Assembly (NCBI RefSeq): GCF_902490045.1 | Contig: NZ_CABUCJ010000013.1 | Location: forward strand, 1 to 35,890 | Source: an uncultured Anaerotruncus sp. | GTDB taxonomy: Bacteria > Bacillota > Clostridia > Oscillospirales > Ruminococcaceae | Reading direction: 5' to 3' | DNA length: 35,890 nt | Shown: positions 1 to 6,922 of the stretch, piece by piece | How the letters are laid out: each line of letters opens with the position of its first letter | How positions within the stretch are numbered: the stretch's first letter is position 1 | Program-made: the position numbers and the translations under genes | The notes under the pieces: model-generated | What the model saw: the letters and a program-made list of their open reading frames with translations, nothing else | Told to the model about the DNA's origin: nothing | The model's database searches: none

Positions 1-22
1 AAGAACCCTCCGCCGGGTTCTT
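1..22 (-). terminator. Possible intrinsic terminator of the minus-strand transcript
   Basis: AAGAACCC (1-8) pairs perfectly with GGGTTCTT (15-22) around a 6-nt loop. Read on the minus strand the stem ends in TTCTT. Any further T tract lies outside the window. Confidence 0.4.
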
Positions 23-255
23 AGGAATCTCCGGGAGTACCTTGCCAAGACCCGCGAACTGCCGCCGCTCCCCACAGGTACACTAGCTGAGGGCTCAACC
101 TGATCTCGGCGCTCCCAGCAGCGGGAAACGGAAGGTGCGGGGTGCCCGCCGGGAGGGGGCACACGGGGGAGGACGGCTCGCCCTCCGCCCGTGAGGCGCA
201 CGCGCATCGGCTAGTCCGATCGCGAGGTCAGTTGCGGTCCGGGGCCGCAACTGAC
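1..255 (-). ncRNA. Candidate structured non-coding RNA, family not recognised
   Basis: This stretch downstream of the ACT-domain gene has no convincing reading frame but is dense in strong stems. Positions 227-237 pair perfectly with 245-255 (11 bp). Positions 201-210 pair with 216-224 with one bulge, and 162-172 pair with 182-193 with one bulged G. A composite stem forms at 75-102, and an 8-bp stem at 1-22 would act as a minus-strand terminator. This is much more structure than an ordinary 3' untranslated region needs. By eye I could not match it to tmRNA, RNase P RNA, SRP RNA, 6S RNA or a cobalamin riboswitch. The minus strand is inferred from the stem at 1-22 and the direction of the neighbouring gene. 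It could be a long 3' UTR or an independent RNA cut by the window edge. Confidence 0.3.
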
Positions 256-261
256 GTGCGC

Positions 262-531
262 CTAAATTCTGTGCATCGAGTTGAAGACGTCCTCGTGCAT
301 GACGTGGATCGAAAGGCCGGAATCCTCGCCGAGGCGGTTCATCTGGTAGACGAGCTCGGACATCTCGCAGTTGACCTCGGAGATGTCGATCATCATGATC
401 ATGCAGAAGAGGTCCTGCAAAACGGTCTGGGTGACCTCGATGATGTTGGCGTTGCACGCGGCGCATTGGTTGGCGACCTTGGAAAGGATGCCCACATGGT
501 CCTTGCCGATGACGGTTAAAACAGCACGCAT
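262..531 (-). CDS. ACT-domain protein of the UPF0237 type
   Basis: An 89-residue protein that is essentially one ACT domain. It opens with MRAVLTVIGKDHVGILSKVA, the beta strand, loop and helix that start many amino-acid-sensing ACT domains, and continues with a helix containing NIIEVTQTVLQDLF. This single-domain layout matches the UPF0237 family, often encoded beside a UPF0210 (DUF711) protein; that partner would lie beyond the left edge here, if present. The start is fixed by GGGAGGT about 10 nt upstream of the ATG. By family it should be a small cytosolic ligand-binding or regulatory protein; the ligand is unknown. It diverges from the PHP/Lrp/aminotransferase operon across a shared promoter region, which is compatible with amino-acid metabolism but does not prove it. 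Confidence 0.9.
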   Translation of the reverse strand: MRAVLTVIGKDHVGILSKVANQCAACNANIIEVTQTVLQDLFCMIMMIDISEVNCEMSELVYQMNRLGEDSGLSIHVMHEDVFNSMHRI

Positions 532-582
532 ATCGTCGTACCTCCCAAAAATCTCCCGGGCGAGCCCGGAGCTTTTAAACGA

Positions 583-650
583 TAAGATAGTATAGCACAG
601 AATTTACAAAAATGCTATACTAATTCGGGCATTTGTGCTATACTATCTTA
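583..650. promoter_or_regulatory. Divergent promoter region with perfect 17-bp inverted repeat
   Basis: Positions 583-599 are the exact reverse complement of 634-650 (17 bp). The 10-mer TGCTATACTA occurs three times: on the minus strand at 588-597 and on the plus strand at 613-622 and 636-645. Each copy contains an extended -10 element (TG-n-TATACT), so outward-facing promoters are likely: minus for the ACT gene, plus for the PHP operon. No good -35 elements are seen. The repeats could equally be operator sites overlapping the -10s. Confidence 0.6.
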
Positions 651-713
651 ATTAATATGTTTTTACGATCACCCGGCCCACGGGAAAGGCCGCGACGGAA
701 GCGAGGGGATTTC

Positions 714-1532
714 ATGTTCATCAACCTATTCGACAGCCACACCCATTCGGACAACTCGAACGACGGGCACCACTCGGTCATGTTCATGTGCGAGAAGGCG
801 GTGGAAAAGGATATATCGGGCATCTGCGTCACCGACCACTGCGAACTGCGCGCCTGGGCGCAGGACAAGTACGAGCTGCGCATCCAGCAGTCGGTGTTCG
901 AGGCGGCCAAGGCGCGCCGCGTCTTCAACGGCAAGCTGGCCGTCATGGCGGGTGTCGAGCTGGGCGATGTGCTCTATGACCCGGCGCTGACCGACAAGGT
1001 GCTCGCCTCCTTCAAATTCGACATGGTGATGGTCTCCCAGCACAACACGGTGCAGGGGGAGGACATCTACTACTGCGATTTCGGCGAGTGGAGCCCGCGG
1101 GACATCGACCGCTATCTGGACTGGTATTTCCGCTACCTGCTCGACGTGGCGAAGCTCGATAAATTCGACGTGCTCGGCCACCTGACCTACCCGGTGCGCT
1201 ACATCACCGGCGAGCACAAGATCCCGGTGAACCTCTCCCGGTACGACGACATCATCGACGCGATTTTAAAGACGACCGCGCGCAACGGCCGCGCGATCGA
1301 GATCAACACCTCCGGCCTCTGGCAGAAGCTCGGGGACACGATGCCGCCGCTCAAATACGTCAGGCGCTACCGCGAGCTGGGCGGCGAATACATCACGCTC
1401 GGCTCCGACGCGCACGCGGCGGACCGGATCGGCGACGGGATCGCCGCGGGCATGCAGATGCTGATCGACGCCGGCTTTACGGCCTTCACGTTTTATAAGG
1501 AGCGCCAGCCGCTTCCCTTTAAAATCATCTGA
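714..1532 (+). CDS. PHP-family phosphohydrolase, histidinol-phosphatase-like
   Basis: A 272-residue PHP-domain metalloenzyme. The metal-binding series is complete: HTH at residues 9-11, DH at 41-42, E82 in GVELGD, H110 in SQHN, H156 in LGHLTY, E196 in EIN, and D232/H234 in SDAH. The family usually binds two or three metal ions and hydrolyses phosphate monoesters; the overall pattern is that of HisJ-type histidinol phosphatases, but many relatives act on other substrates. The ATG at 714 follows GAGGGG and places the HTH motif at the expected N-terminal position; an upstream in-frame extension lacks a ribosome site. It is first in an operon with an Lrp-type regulator and an aminotransferase. 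Histidine synthesis is possible, but no other his genes are visible. Confidence 0.88.
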   Translation: MFINLFDSHTHSDNSNDGHHSVMFMCEKAVEKDISGICVTDHCELRAWAQDKYELRIQQSVFEAAKARRVFNGKLAVMAGVELGDVLYDPALTDKVLASFKFDMVMVSQHNTVQGEDIYYCDFGEWSPRDIDRYLDWYFRYLLDVAKLDKFDVLGHLTYPVRYITGEHKIPVNLSRYDDIIDAILKTTARNGRAIEINTSGLWQKLGDTMPPLKYVRRYRELGGEYITLGSDAHAADRIGDGIAAGMQMLIDAGFTAFTFYKERQPLPFKII

Positions 1533-1549
1533 CAAAGGAGTTGGGTACC

Positions 1550-2038
1550 ATGCTGGACACCGAAAAATTGCTGAAACTGATCGCGGAGGACGCGAAGCTG
1601 ACCGACGCGCAGCTGGCGGCGATGCTGGGCGCACGGGAAGAGGAGGTCGCGGGCGCGATCGCTTCTCTGGAAAAAGAGGGGATCATCAAGGGCTACAAGG
1701 CGCTCATCGACTGGGACAAGACCGACCGCAACCTTGTTTCGGCGCGCATCGAGATCAAGGTGATCCCCAAGGGCAGCATGGGCTTTGAGGAGATCGCCTA
1801 CACGATCTCCCAGTTCCGCGAGGTGGAGACCTGCTATCTGATGAGCGGCGGCTACGATCTGGCGCTCACGATCAGCGGCAAGACCTTCAAGGACATCGCC
1901 CTCTTCGTGGCGCACCGGCTTGCGCCGCTCGAACCGGTCCAGTCGACGAGCACCCACTTCGTGCTGAAAAAGTATAAGGAGCGCGGGCTGCTCATGGTCG
2001 ACGATGTCAAGGACGAGAGGGAGGTAACCTCCCTGTGA
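1550..2038 (+). CDS. Lrp/AsnC-family transcriptional regulator
   Basis: A 162-residue protein with an N-terminal winged helix-turn-helix (about residues 1-55: LLKLIAEDAKLTDAQLAAML, then EEEVAGAIASLEKEGIIKGY) and a C-terminal RAM/AsnC ligand-binding domain (about 64-145, with the conserved LMSGGYDLAL turn). Lrp/AsnC proteins sense amino acids and form multimers on DNA. The ATG at 1550 lies 9-10 nt after AAAGGAG; an in-frame TTG at 1541 is only 1 nt from that site and is unlikely. It starts 17 nt after the phosphatase stop codon, and its own stop overlaps the aminotransferase start (TGATG). It probably regulates the neighbouring aminotransferase, as this gene pair is common in Firmicutes; that role is inferred. 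Confidence 0.92.
   Translation: MLDTEKLLKLIAEDAKLTDAQLAAMLGAREEEVAGAIASLEKEGIIKGYKALIDWDKTDRNLVSARIEIKVIPKGSMGFEEIAYTISQFREVETCYLMSGGYDLALTISGKTFKDIALFVAHRLAPLEPVQSTSTHFVLKKYKERGLLMVDDVKDEREVTSL
2018..2034 (+). promoter_or_regulatory. Hairpin that sequesters the ribosome site of the aminotransferase
   Basis: AGGGAGG (2018-2024), loop TAA, CCTCCCT (2028-2034): a perfect 7-bp stem whose left arm is the only good Shine-Dalgarno sequence for the next gene. It lies inside the last codons of the Lrp gene, so ribosomes finishing that gene would open it. This suggests translational coupling. Confidence 0.55.
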
Positions 2039-3204
2039 TGGACTACGACAAAATTCTGTCCCGCCGCGCCGTCGCGCTGAAGCCGTCGGGCATCCGCCGC
2101 TTTTTCGACATCGCGGCCGAGATGGACGACGTAATCTCGCTGGGCGTGGGGGAGCCGGACTTCAAGACCCCCTGGAGCATCCGGCGCGCGGGCATCGAAA
2201 GCCTTGAGCGCGGGCACACCTGGTACACCGCCAATTCCGGCCTCGCGCCGCTCAAAAAGGAGATCGCCAACTACCTGCGCCGCCGCTTCACCCTCGAATA
2301 CGACGCGAAGAGCGAGGTGCTCGTCACGGTGGGCGGCTCGGAGGCGATCGACCTGGCCATCCGCACGCTGGTGAACCCGGGCGACGAGGTGCTCGTGGTG
2401 GAACCCTCCTTCGTCTGCTATACCCCGATCACCGCGCTGACCGACGGGGTGCCGGTGCCGATCGCCACCAGGCCGGAGGACGGCTTCCGCCTGACGCCCG
2501 AGGCGCTGCGCGCCGCGATCACGCCGAAAACCAAGCTGCTGGTGCTGCCCTTCCCCAACAACCCCACGGGCGGGGTCATGCGCCGGGAGCATCTGGAGGC
2601 GATTGCCGGGGTGCTGCGCGGCACCGGCATCATGGTGCTGTCGGACGAAATCTACGCCGAGCTCACCTACGGCGGCGAACGCCATGTGTCCATCGCGGAG
2701 ATCGACGGGATGAAGGAGCGCACGATCATCGTCAACGGCTTTTCCAAGAGCTACGCGATGACCGGCTGGCGGCTCGGCTACGCGGTGGGCCCCGCCCCGG
2801 TGATCGCCCAGATGACCAAGGTGCACCAGTTCGCGATCATGTGCGCGCCCACGACGAGCCAGTACGCCGCCGTCGAGGCGCTCAAAAACTGCGACGGCGA
2901 CATCGGGGAGATGCGCGATTCCTACGACATGCGCCGCCGCCTGCTGGTGGATGGGCTCAACCGGATGGGCCTGCGGTGCTTCGAGCCGGAGGGCGCCTTC
3001 TACGTCTTCCCGAGCATCCGGGAGACCGGGATGACAAGCGGCGAATTCTGCGAAAAGCTGCTGGCCGCCGAGCATGTGGCGGTCATCCCCGGCGACGCGT
3101 TCGGCGAAAGCGGGGAGGGCTTTGTGCGCATTTCCTACTCCTATTCGGTCAATCATTTACTGGAGGCGCTCAAACGGATCGAGCGTTTTTTGAAAACCCT
3201 GTGA
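2038..3204 (+). CDS. PLP-dependent class I/II aminotransferase
   Basis: A 388-residue fold-type I aminotransferase of the aspartate/aromatic aminotransferase group. Family hallmarks are LGVGEPDF near residue 35, FPNNPTG at 172-178, SDEIY at 202-206, and the PLP Schiff-base lysine K237 in NGFSKSYAMTGWRLGY. A C-terminal FVRISYS carries the arginine expected to bind the substrate carboxylate. It should transfer an amino group between an amino acid and 2-oxoglutarate; substrate preference cannot be read from sequence. Two starts are possible: ATG at 2038, overlapping the Lrp stop by one base, or GTG at 2035, which has better spacing (10 nt) to AGGGAGG. A strong terminator ends the operon 15 bp downstream. 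Confidence 0.93.
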   Translation: MDYDKILSRRAVALKPSGIRRFFDIAAEMDDVISLGVGEPDFKTPWSIRRAGIESLERGHTWYTANSGLAPLKKEIANYLRRRFTLEYDAKSEVLVTVGGSEAIDLAIRTLVNPGDEVLVVEPSFVCYTPITALTDGVPVPIATRPEDGFRLTPEALRAAITPKTKLLVLPFPNNPTGGVMRREHLEAIAGVLRGTGIMVLSDEIYAELTYGGERHVSIAEIDGMKERTIIVNGFSKSYAMTGWRLGYAVGPAPVIAQMTKVHQFAIMCAPTTSQYAAVEALKNCDGDIGEMRDSYDMRRRLLVDGLNRMGLRCFEPEGAFYVFPSIRETGMTSGEFCEKLLAAEHVAVIPGDAFGESGEGFVRISYSYSVNHLLEALKRIERFLKTL

Positions 3205-3219
3205 CCGCATGACCACTTC

Positions 3220-3257
3220 TTCCGCCCGCCGATGGAGCGGGCGGAATTTTCTTTTTT
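3220..3257 (+). terminator. Intrinsic terminator of the PHP-Lrp-aminotransferase operon
   Basis: TTCCGCCCGC (3220-3229) pairs perfectly with GCGGGCGGAA (3237-3246) around a 7-nt loop, followed by TTTTCTTTTTT. Confidence 0.93.
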
Positions 3258-3277
3258 GAAATTGGAGCGTGAGAACC

Positions 3278-5038
3278 ATGCCGTTGGACGGCGTCTTTTT
3301 AAGCCAGCTCAAGCGGGAGATCGAGGACCGGATTGTCGGCGGACGGGTGGACAAAATCCACCAGCCCGCGCGCGAGACGATCGTCATCGCCATGCGCGCG
3401 CAGGCGGGCAGCCACAAGCTGCTCGTCTCTGCGTCGGCCTCCAACCCGCGGCTGCATTTTACCTCCCTGCCGCAGGACAACCCCAAATCCCCGCCGATGT
3501 TCTGCATGCTGATGCGCAAGCACCTGACTGGCGCGAAGCTCGCCGGCATCACCCAGGCGGGGCTCGACCGGGTGCTGCACCTGCACTTTGAAACGGTGAA
3601 CGAGCTGGGCGACCGGGTCGTCCTGACGCTCGCCGTCGAGATCATGGGGCGGCACAGCAATATCATCCTAGTCGGCCCCGACGGCCGCGTCGTCGACGCG
3701 GTCAAGCGGGTGAGCGACGAGATGAGCAGCGTGCGCCCGGTGCTGCCCGGGATGGCGTATACCCACGTGCCCGCGCAGGACCGGCTGAATATCTATACGG
3801 CCTCCCCGTCCGAGATCGTCGCGCGGCTGCGCGCGGGAAAGGATGCCGAGCTCTCCAAGGCGCTGCTCGGCGCGCTGGAGGGGATGAGCCCGCTCGTCTG
3901 CCGCGAGATCGCCCACAACGCGGCGCGCGGGGAGGAGGTGCTGGTCTCCCAGCTCACCGAGGAGCGGGAGACGCGGCTCAAATTCTACCTGGCGCAGCTC
4001 TCCGACCGGCTGAATTCCGGCGGCGCCCGCCCGACGATGCTCGTCGACGGCACGGGCAAGCCGAAGGACTTCTCCTATCTCGACGTCAACCAGTACGGGC
4101 ACGCCCTCGTCTGCCGGGAGTACGACAGCTACAGCGCGCTGCTCGACAGCTTTTACAGCGAGCGTGACCGCATCGACCGGATGCACCAGCGGGGCGCGGA
4201 CCTGCTCAAGCTGCTGGTCAACCTCAGCGACCGGACGGCGCGCAAGCTGGCCGCCCAGCGGGAGGAGCTGAAGGCGTCGACCGAGCGGGAGACGCTGAAA
4301 ATTTACGGCGACCTCATCAATTCAAACCTCTACGCGCTCGAAAAGGGGATGCCCTTCGCCGAGCTGGAAAACTATTACGAGGAGGGCTCGCCCAGGGTCA
4401 AAATCCCGCTCGACCCGATGCTGACCCCGAGCCAGAACGCCCAGCGATACTACGCGCGCTACCGCAAGGCGGACACCGCCGAAAAGAAGCTGCGCGCGTT
4501 GATCGCGCAGGGGGAGGCGGAGCTCGGCTATTTCGACACGGTGTTCGACGAACTGGCGCGCGCCTCGCTGGAGAGCGAGCTGAACGCCATCCGGGACGAA
4601 CTGGCGGGCCAGGGCTATGTCCGCCGCGTGCCCAGGCGCGGCATGAAGGAGGAGAAGCTCCCGCCGCTCAAATACCGTTCGGACGACGGATTTACCATCC
4701 TCTGCGGGCGCAACAACCTGCAAAACGACCGGCTGACCTTAAAGGACAGCCGCAACAGCGACCTTTGGCTGCACACCCAGAAAATTCCCGGCTCCCATGT
4801 GGTGATCGTGACGGAGGGCAGGACGCCTCCCGACCGCACGGTCGAGCAGGCGGCGGTCATCGCGGCCTGCAACTCGAAGGCGCGGGAATCGGGCAAGGTG
4901 GCGGTCGACTACACCGAAATCCGCAACGTGCGCAAGCACCCGGCGGGAAAGCCGGGACTCGTGCTCTACGAGCCCTACCAGACCGCCGTGGTCGCGCCCG
5001 ACCCCGCGCTGGCGGCGCGGCTTTTGCAGGGCAGATAG
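3278..5038 (+). CDS. rqcH: RqcH, NFACT-family ribosome quality-control factor
   Basis: A 586-residue NFACT protein (older name: FbpA, fibronectin-binding protein). Order: NFACT-N (about 1-230), helix-hairpin and charged coiled-coil region (about 240-440), and NFACT-R (about 455-565, with FTILCGRNNLQNDRLTLK and DLWLHTQKIPGSHVVIV). RqcH binds the obstructed 50S subunit and peptidyl-tRNA and adds alanine tails that mark stalled chains for degradation. The Asp-Arg pair needed for tailing in Bacillus subtilis RqcH falls at exactly D97-R98 here (GLDRVL), so the protein is probably active. The ATG at 3278 follows GGAG by 10 nt; the in-frame GTG at 3269 is only 1 nt from it. It lies alone between two terminators, so its promoter must be in the short gap after 3204 or overlap the upstream terminator. 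Confidence 0.95.
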   Translation: MPLDGVFLSQLKREIEDRIVGGRVDKIHQPARETIVIAMRAQAGSHKLLVSASASNPRLHFTSLPQDNPKSPPMFCMLMRKHLTGAKLAGITQAGLDRVLHLHFETVNELGDRVVLTLAVEIMGRHSNIILVGPDGRVVDAVKRVSDEMSSVRPVLPGMAYTHVPAQDRLNIYTASPSEIVARLRAGKDAELSKALLGALEGMSPLVCREIAHNAARGEEVLVSQLTEERETRLKFYLAQLSDRLNSGGARPTMLVDGTGKPKDFSYLDVNQYGHALVCREYDSYSALLDSFYSERDRIDRMHQRGADLLKLLVNLSDRTARKLAAQREELKASTERETLKIYGDLINSNLYALEKGMPFAELENYYEEGSPRVKIPLDPMLTPSQNAQRYYARYRKADTAEKKLRALIAQGEAELGYFDTVFDELARASLESELNAIRDELAGQGYVRRVPRRGMKEEKLPPLKYRSDDGFTILCGRNNLQNDRLTLKDSRNSDLWLHTQKIPGSHVVIVTEGRTPPDRTVEQAAVIAACNSKARESGKVAVDYTEIRNVRKHPAGKPGLVLYEPYQTAVVAPDPALAARLLQGR

Positions 5039-5051
5039 GCGGCAGACGACA

Positions 5052-5083
5052 AAAAACGGACAGGCGGCTGCCTGTCCGTTTTT
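5052..5083. terminator. Bidirectional intrinsic terminator between rqcH and the SASP gene
   Basis: AAAAACGGACAGGC (5052-5065) pairs perfectly with 5070-5083 (14 bp, 4-nt loop). The A/T ends provide a T tract on both strands, serving two convergent genes. Confidence 0.93.
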
Positions 5084-5102
5084 CATACCCTTCTGGGGAA
5101 AC

Positions 5103-5303
5103 TTACTTCATGGAGTTCTCGTACGCTTCGATCATCTTTTTGACCATCTGGCCGCCGACGGAACCGGCTTCACGGGAGGTCAGGTCGCCGTTGTAGCCCT
5201 GCTTGAGGTTGACGCCGACTTCACGGGCAGCTTCCATCTTGAACTTATCGAGGGCTTCACGAGCCTGCGGGACAACAGGATTGTTGGAAGAATTGTTAGA
5301 CAT
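5103..5303 (-). CDS. Alpha/beta-type small acid-soluble spore protein
   Basis: A 66-residue SASP. Conserved features are VVPQAREALDKFKMEAAREV, in which the acidic stretch is the expected site for cleavage by the germination protease GPR, and LTSREAGSVGGQMVKKMIE, the DNA-contacting helix region. These proteins coat and protect DNA in dormant spores and are degraded to amino acids at germination. The ATG at 5303 is preceded by AAGGAG with 11-nt spacing; a GTG at 5315 overlaps that ribosome site and was rejected. A forespore-type -10 box lies upstream. The gene shows directly that the organism belongs to an endospore-forming lineage. Confidence 0.95.
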   Translation of the reverse strand: MSNNSSNNPVVPQAREALDKFKMEAAREVGVNLKQGYNGDLTSREAGSVGGQMVKKMIEAYENSMK

Positions 5304-5357
5304 GTTAAAATACACTCCTTAAATTTTTCTGAAGAATGTTTCTTGCGTTTGCAGTAA

Positions 5358-5387
5358 TAGTATGGGCGCGGGCGAAATGATTATAAC
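5358..5387 (-). promoter_or_regulatory. Possible forespore (sigma-G/F-type) promoter of the SASP gene
   Basis: On the minus strand CATACTA (5364-5358) fits the CATnnTA -10 motif of forespore sigma factors. A weaker GTTATA (5387-5382) lies 17 nt upstream. Forespore expression is expected for this family. Confidence 0.45.
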
Positions 5388-5483
5388 TGTCAAATCCTGC
5401 GCGGCAATCCAGATTCCGCCGTCTTTCATGAAAGGCGCGCCCCGGCCGGGGCCGCGGCCTTGCGCGCAAATCCGCCCCATGGG

Positions 5484-5510
5484 AAAAACAGGCGCCCGGC
5501 GCCTGTTTTT
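5484..5510. terminator. Bidirectional-looking intrinsic terminator
   Basis: AAAAACAGGCG (5484-5494), loop CCCGG, CGCCTGTTTTT (5500-5510): an 11-bp perfect stem. It overlaps the stop codon of the minus-strand gene ending at 5509 and is best read as its terminator. Confidence 0.9.
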
Positions 5511-6084
5511 AAGGCCGCGGGCCGGGCGGGATACGCCAGAGGGGCGCGGCGGCCAATGGGTTTTGCTTGCCCATGAGGCAGAAGATCGCGGCGGCGGCCA
5601 GCAGCTCGAACGGCTCGAGCTTTCCCGAGAAGGAGACGGGCAGCTCAAAGGGTTCCACCTGCGTCCCGTCGAAGGCGGTGATCTGGCGCTGGAGGGAGAT
5701 CACCGCGCTGTCCACCGTGAGGGAGGAGAGGGTGAGGGTGTCGGAGGTGCCGAGCCCGCAGGTGACGGCGGGCAGCCTGCGCCCGGCCACGGCGGAAAGC
5801 ACGGCGGGGTCGGCGCTGTCGATGATCGCGACAGCATTTTTGCAGGAGAACTCCTGCGGCAGCTCGCCCTTTCTGCGGACGATGAACGCGGCGTTTTCGC
5901 ACGCGATCTGGTAAAAGGCCCGCTGGGAGATGAAGACGATATCGGGGCCGTCCCCTGAGAACGCGGCCCTGTCGGTATCCGCGCAGAGCATCGAAAGCGC
6001 GCCGCCCGTGCGCAGCAGCTCCCGCAGACGCCTGCCGGGGCCGCCCGCGGTGACGACCACCATCGGCACCACCCGCCAATCCAT
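5509..6084 (-). CDS. Conserved-looking protein of unknown function
   Basis: A 191-residue soluble protein that I do not recognise with certainty. The N-terminal half has alternating hydrophobic strands and Gly-rich turns (VVVTAGGPGRRLRELL). The C-terminal half has a distinctive TCGLGTSDTLTLSSL, then SAVISLQRQITAFDG, VEPFELPV and a closing helix PFELLAAAAIFCLMG. This pattern faintly recalls the substrate-side domains of Mur-ligase-like proteins, but there is no P-loop and I make no assignment. The frame is open to 6141, but that start would lie inside the thioredoxin terminator, so ATG at 6084 is preferred. No clear Shine-Dalgarno precedes it. GC-rich coding bias and the matched terminator at its stop codon support a real gene. 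Confidence 0.7.
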   Translation of the reverse strand: MDWRVVPMVVVTAGGPGRRLRELLRTGGALSMLCADTDRAAFSGDGPDIVFISQRAFYQIACENAAFIVRRKGELPQEFSCKNAVAIIDSADPAVLSAVAGRRLPAVTCGLGTSDTLTLSSLTVDSAVISLQRQITAFDGTQVEPFELPVSFSGKLEPFELLAAAAIFCLMGKQNPLAAAPLWRIPPGPRP

Positions 6085-6126
6085 AAAAATTTGTATTCTG
6101 CGGATAGTTTCCCCTCGGGGGAAAAG

Positions 6127-6153
6127 AAAATCCCCCGCCAAGCGGGGGATTTT
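6127..6153 (-). terminator. Intrinsic terminator of the thioredoxin gene
   Basis: AAAATCCCCCGC (6127-6138) pairs perfectly with GCGGGGGATTTT (6142-6153) across a 3-nt loop. On the minus strand it follows the thioredoxin stop codon by about 16 nt. Confidence 0.92.
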
Positions 6154-6169
6154 GAAAAACTTTGCGGGA

Positions 6170-6487
6170 TTACGCCTCTTCGATCATCCGTACAAGCGCC
6201 TGCTTGGACTGGAGGCCGACCATGCGGGCGGCCTCCTCGCCGTTTTTGAAGAGGATGAGGGTGGGGATGGACATCACGCCGTAGCGGGCCGCGAGGTCGG
6301 GCTCCTCGTCGATATCCACCTTGCCGATGACGGCCTTGCCGTCCATCTCGTCGCCGAGCTGTTCGATGATGGGGCCGAGCATCTTGCAGGGGCCGCACCA
6401 CGGCGCCCAGAAGTCGACCAGCACGGGCCCGGCGGCGCCGAGCGCCTCCGTATCGAAGGTATCCTTTGAAAAATGAACCACTGACAT
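6170..6487 (-). CDS. trxA: Thioredoxin
   Basis: A 105-residue classical thioredoxin. The active site WCGPC lies in VLVDFWAPWCGPCKMLGPII, the conserved cis-proline in SIPTLILF, and the KVDIDEEPDLAARYGV segment completes the fold. Length and motifs match TrxA. It reduces protein disulfides in the cytosol and is recharged by thioredoxin reductase, which is not in this window. GGGAGG lies 8 nt before the ATG. It has its own promoter (-35 TTGAAG, -10 TATAAT) and terminator, so it is probably transcribed alone. Confidence 0.96.
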   Translation of the reverse strand: MSVVHFSKDTFDTEALGAAGPVLVDFWAPWCGPCKMLGPIIEQLGDEMDGKAVIGKVDIDEEPDLAARYGVMSIPTLILFKNGEEAARMVGLQSKQALVRMIEEA

Positions 6488-6520
6488 CTATAAAACCTCC
6501 CAGATTGTCTTCTTATCCCT

Positions 6521-6548
6521 ATTATACACGGATCAAAAATCGCTTCAA
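6521..6548 (-). promoter_or_regulatory. Sigma-A promoter of trxA
   Basis: Minus strand: -35 TTGAAG (6548-6543), 16-bp spacer, -10 TATAAT (6526-6521). Confidence 0.8.
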
Positions 6549-6668
6549 GTCTTTTGCGGACATTTCCTCTACGGAAGCGGCGCTTTTTCCGCAATGCCCT
6601 TCACAGTATGTTTCCCAATCCGTTCCCCGGCATACGCCAACATTTTTCCAAAAATATCGGCAGAGGAC

Positions 6669-6696
6669 TTGACTTTTTCGAGATGTGCGATATAAT
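6669..6696 (+). promoter_or_regulatory. Sigma-A promoter of the tRNA pair
   Basis: -35 TTGACT (6669-6674), 16-bp spacer, perfect -10 TATAAT (6691-6696). The expected start site is about 15 nt before the mature 5' end of tRNA-Gln. Confidence 0.88.
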
Positions 6697-6718
6697 ATAA
6701 GTCGTGACTTGTGCACAT

Positions 6719-6792
6719 TGCCCGATTGTGTAAAGGTAGCACGACAGACTCTGACTCTGTTTGTCTGGGTTCGAATCCTAGTCGGGCAGCCA
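6719..6792 (+). tRNA. tRNA-Gln (anticodon CUG)
   Basis: A 74-nt cloverleaf with CCA encoded. The acceptor TGCCCGA pairs with TCGGGCA. The D-stem is GTG/CAC, and the anticodon stem ACAGA/TCTGT carries loop CTCTGAC, giving CUG at positions 34-36. The T-arm loop is TTCGAAT. It reads CAG codons, common in this GC-rich genome. It is separated from the next tRNA by a single base. Confidence 0.95.
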
Positions 6793-6793
6793 T

Positions 6794-6870
6794 CGAGGTG
6801 TGGCTCAGTTTGGTAGAGCGCTGCGTTCGGGACGCAGAGGCCGCAAGTTCAAGTCTTGTCACCTCGACCA
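6794..6870 (+). tRNA. tRNA-Pro (anticodon CGG)
   Basis: A 77-nt cloverleaf with CCA encoded. The acceptor CGAGGTG pairs with CACCTCG, and the D-stem is GCTC/GAGC. The anticodon stem CTGCG/CGCAG carries loop TTCGGGA, giving CGG. The T-arm is GCAAG/CTTGT with loop TTCAAGT. It reads CCG and shares one transcript with tRNA-Gln. Confidence 0.96.
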
Positions 6871-6874
6871 TGAT

Positions 6875-6922
6875 AAAACCCGTATGAAAAGCCGGTTTAC
6901 AGGCTTTTCATACGGGTTTTTT
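6875..6922 (+). terminator. Intrinsic terminator of the tRNA transcript
   Basis: A 19-bp perfect stem (6875-6893 with 6902-6920) with an 8-nt loop, ending in a run of six T. Confidence 0.95.

Noticed and set aside
1..255. tmRNA, RNase P, SRP, 6S or cobalamin riboswitch identity
   Set aside because: The conserved core motifs of these RNAs were looked for on both strands and not found; a few short 6S-like words at the 3' end are not backed by a matching 5' half.
1541..1549. TTG as start of the Lrp-type gene
   Set aside because: It is only 1 nt from AAAGGAG; the ATG at 1550 has normal spacing.
1852..3156. Minus-strand open frame of 434 codons opposite the aminotransferase gene
   Set aside because: It is a shadow of a gene with complete PLP-enzyme motifs; its product is low-complexity Arg/Gly/His-rich.
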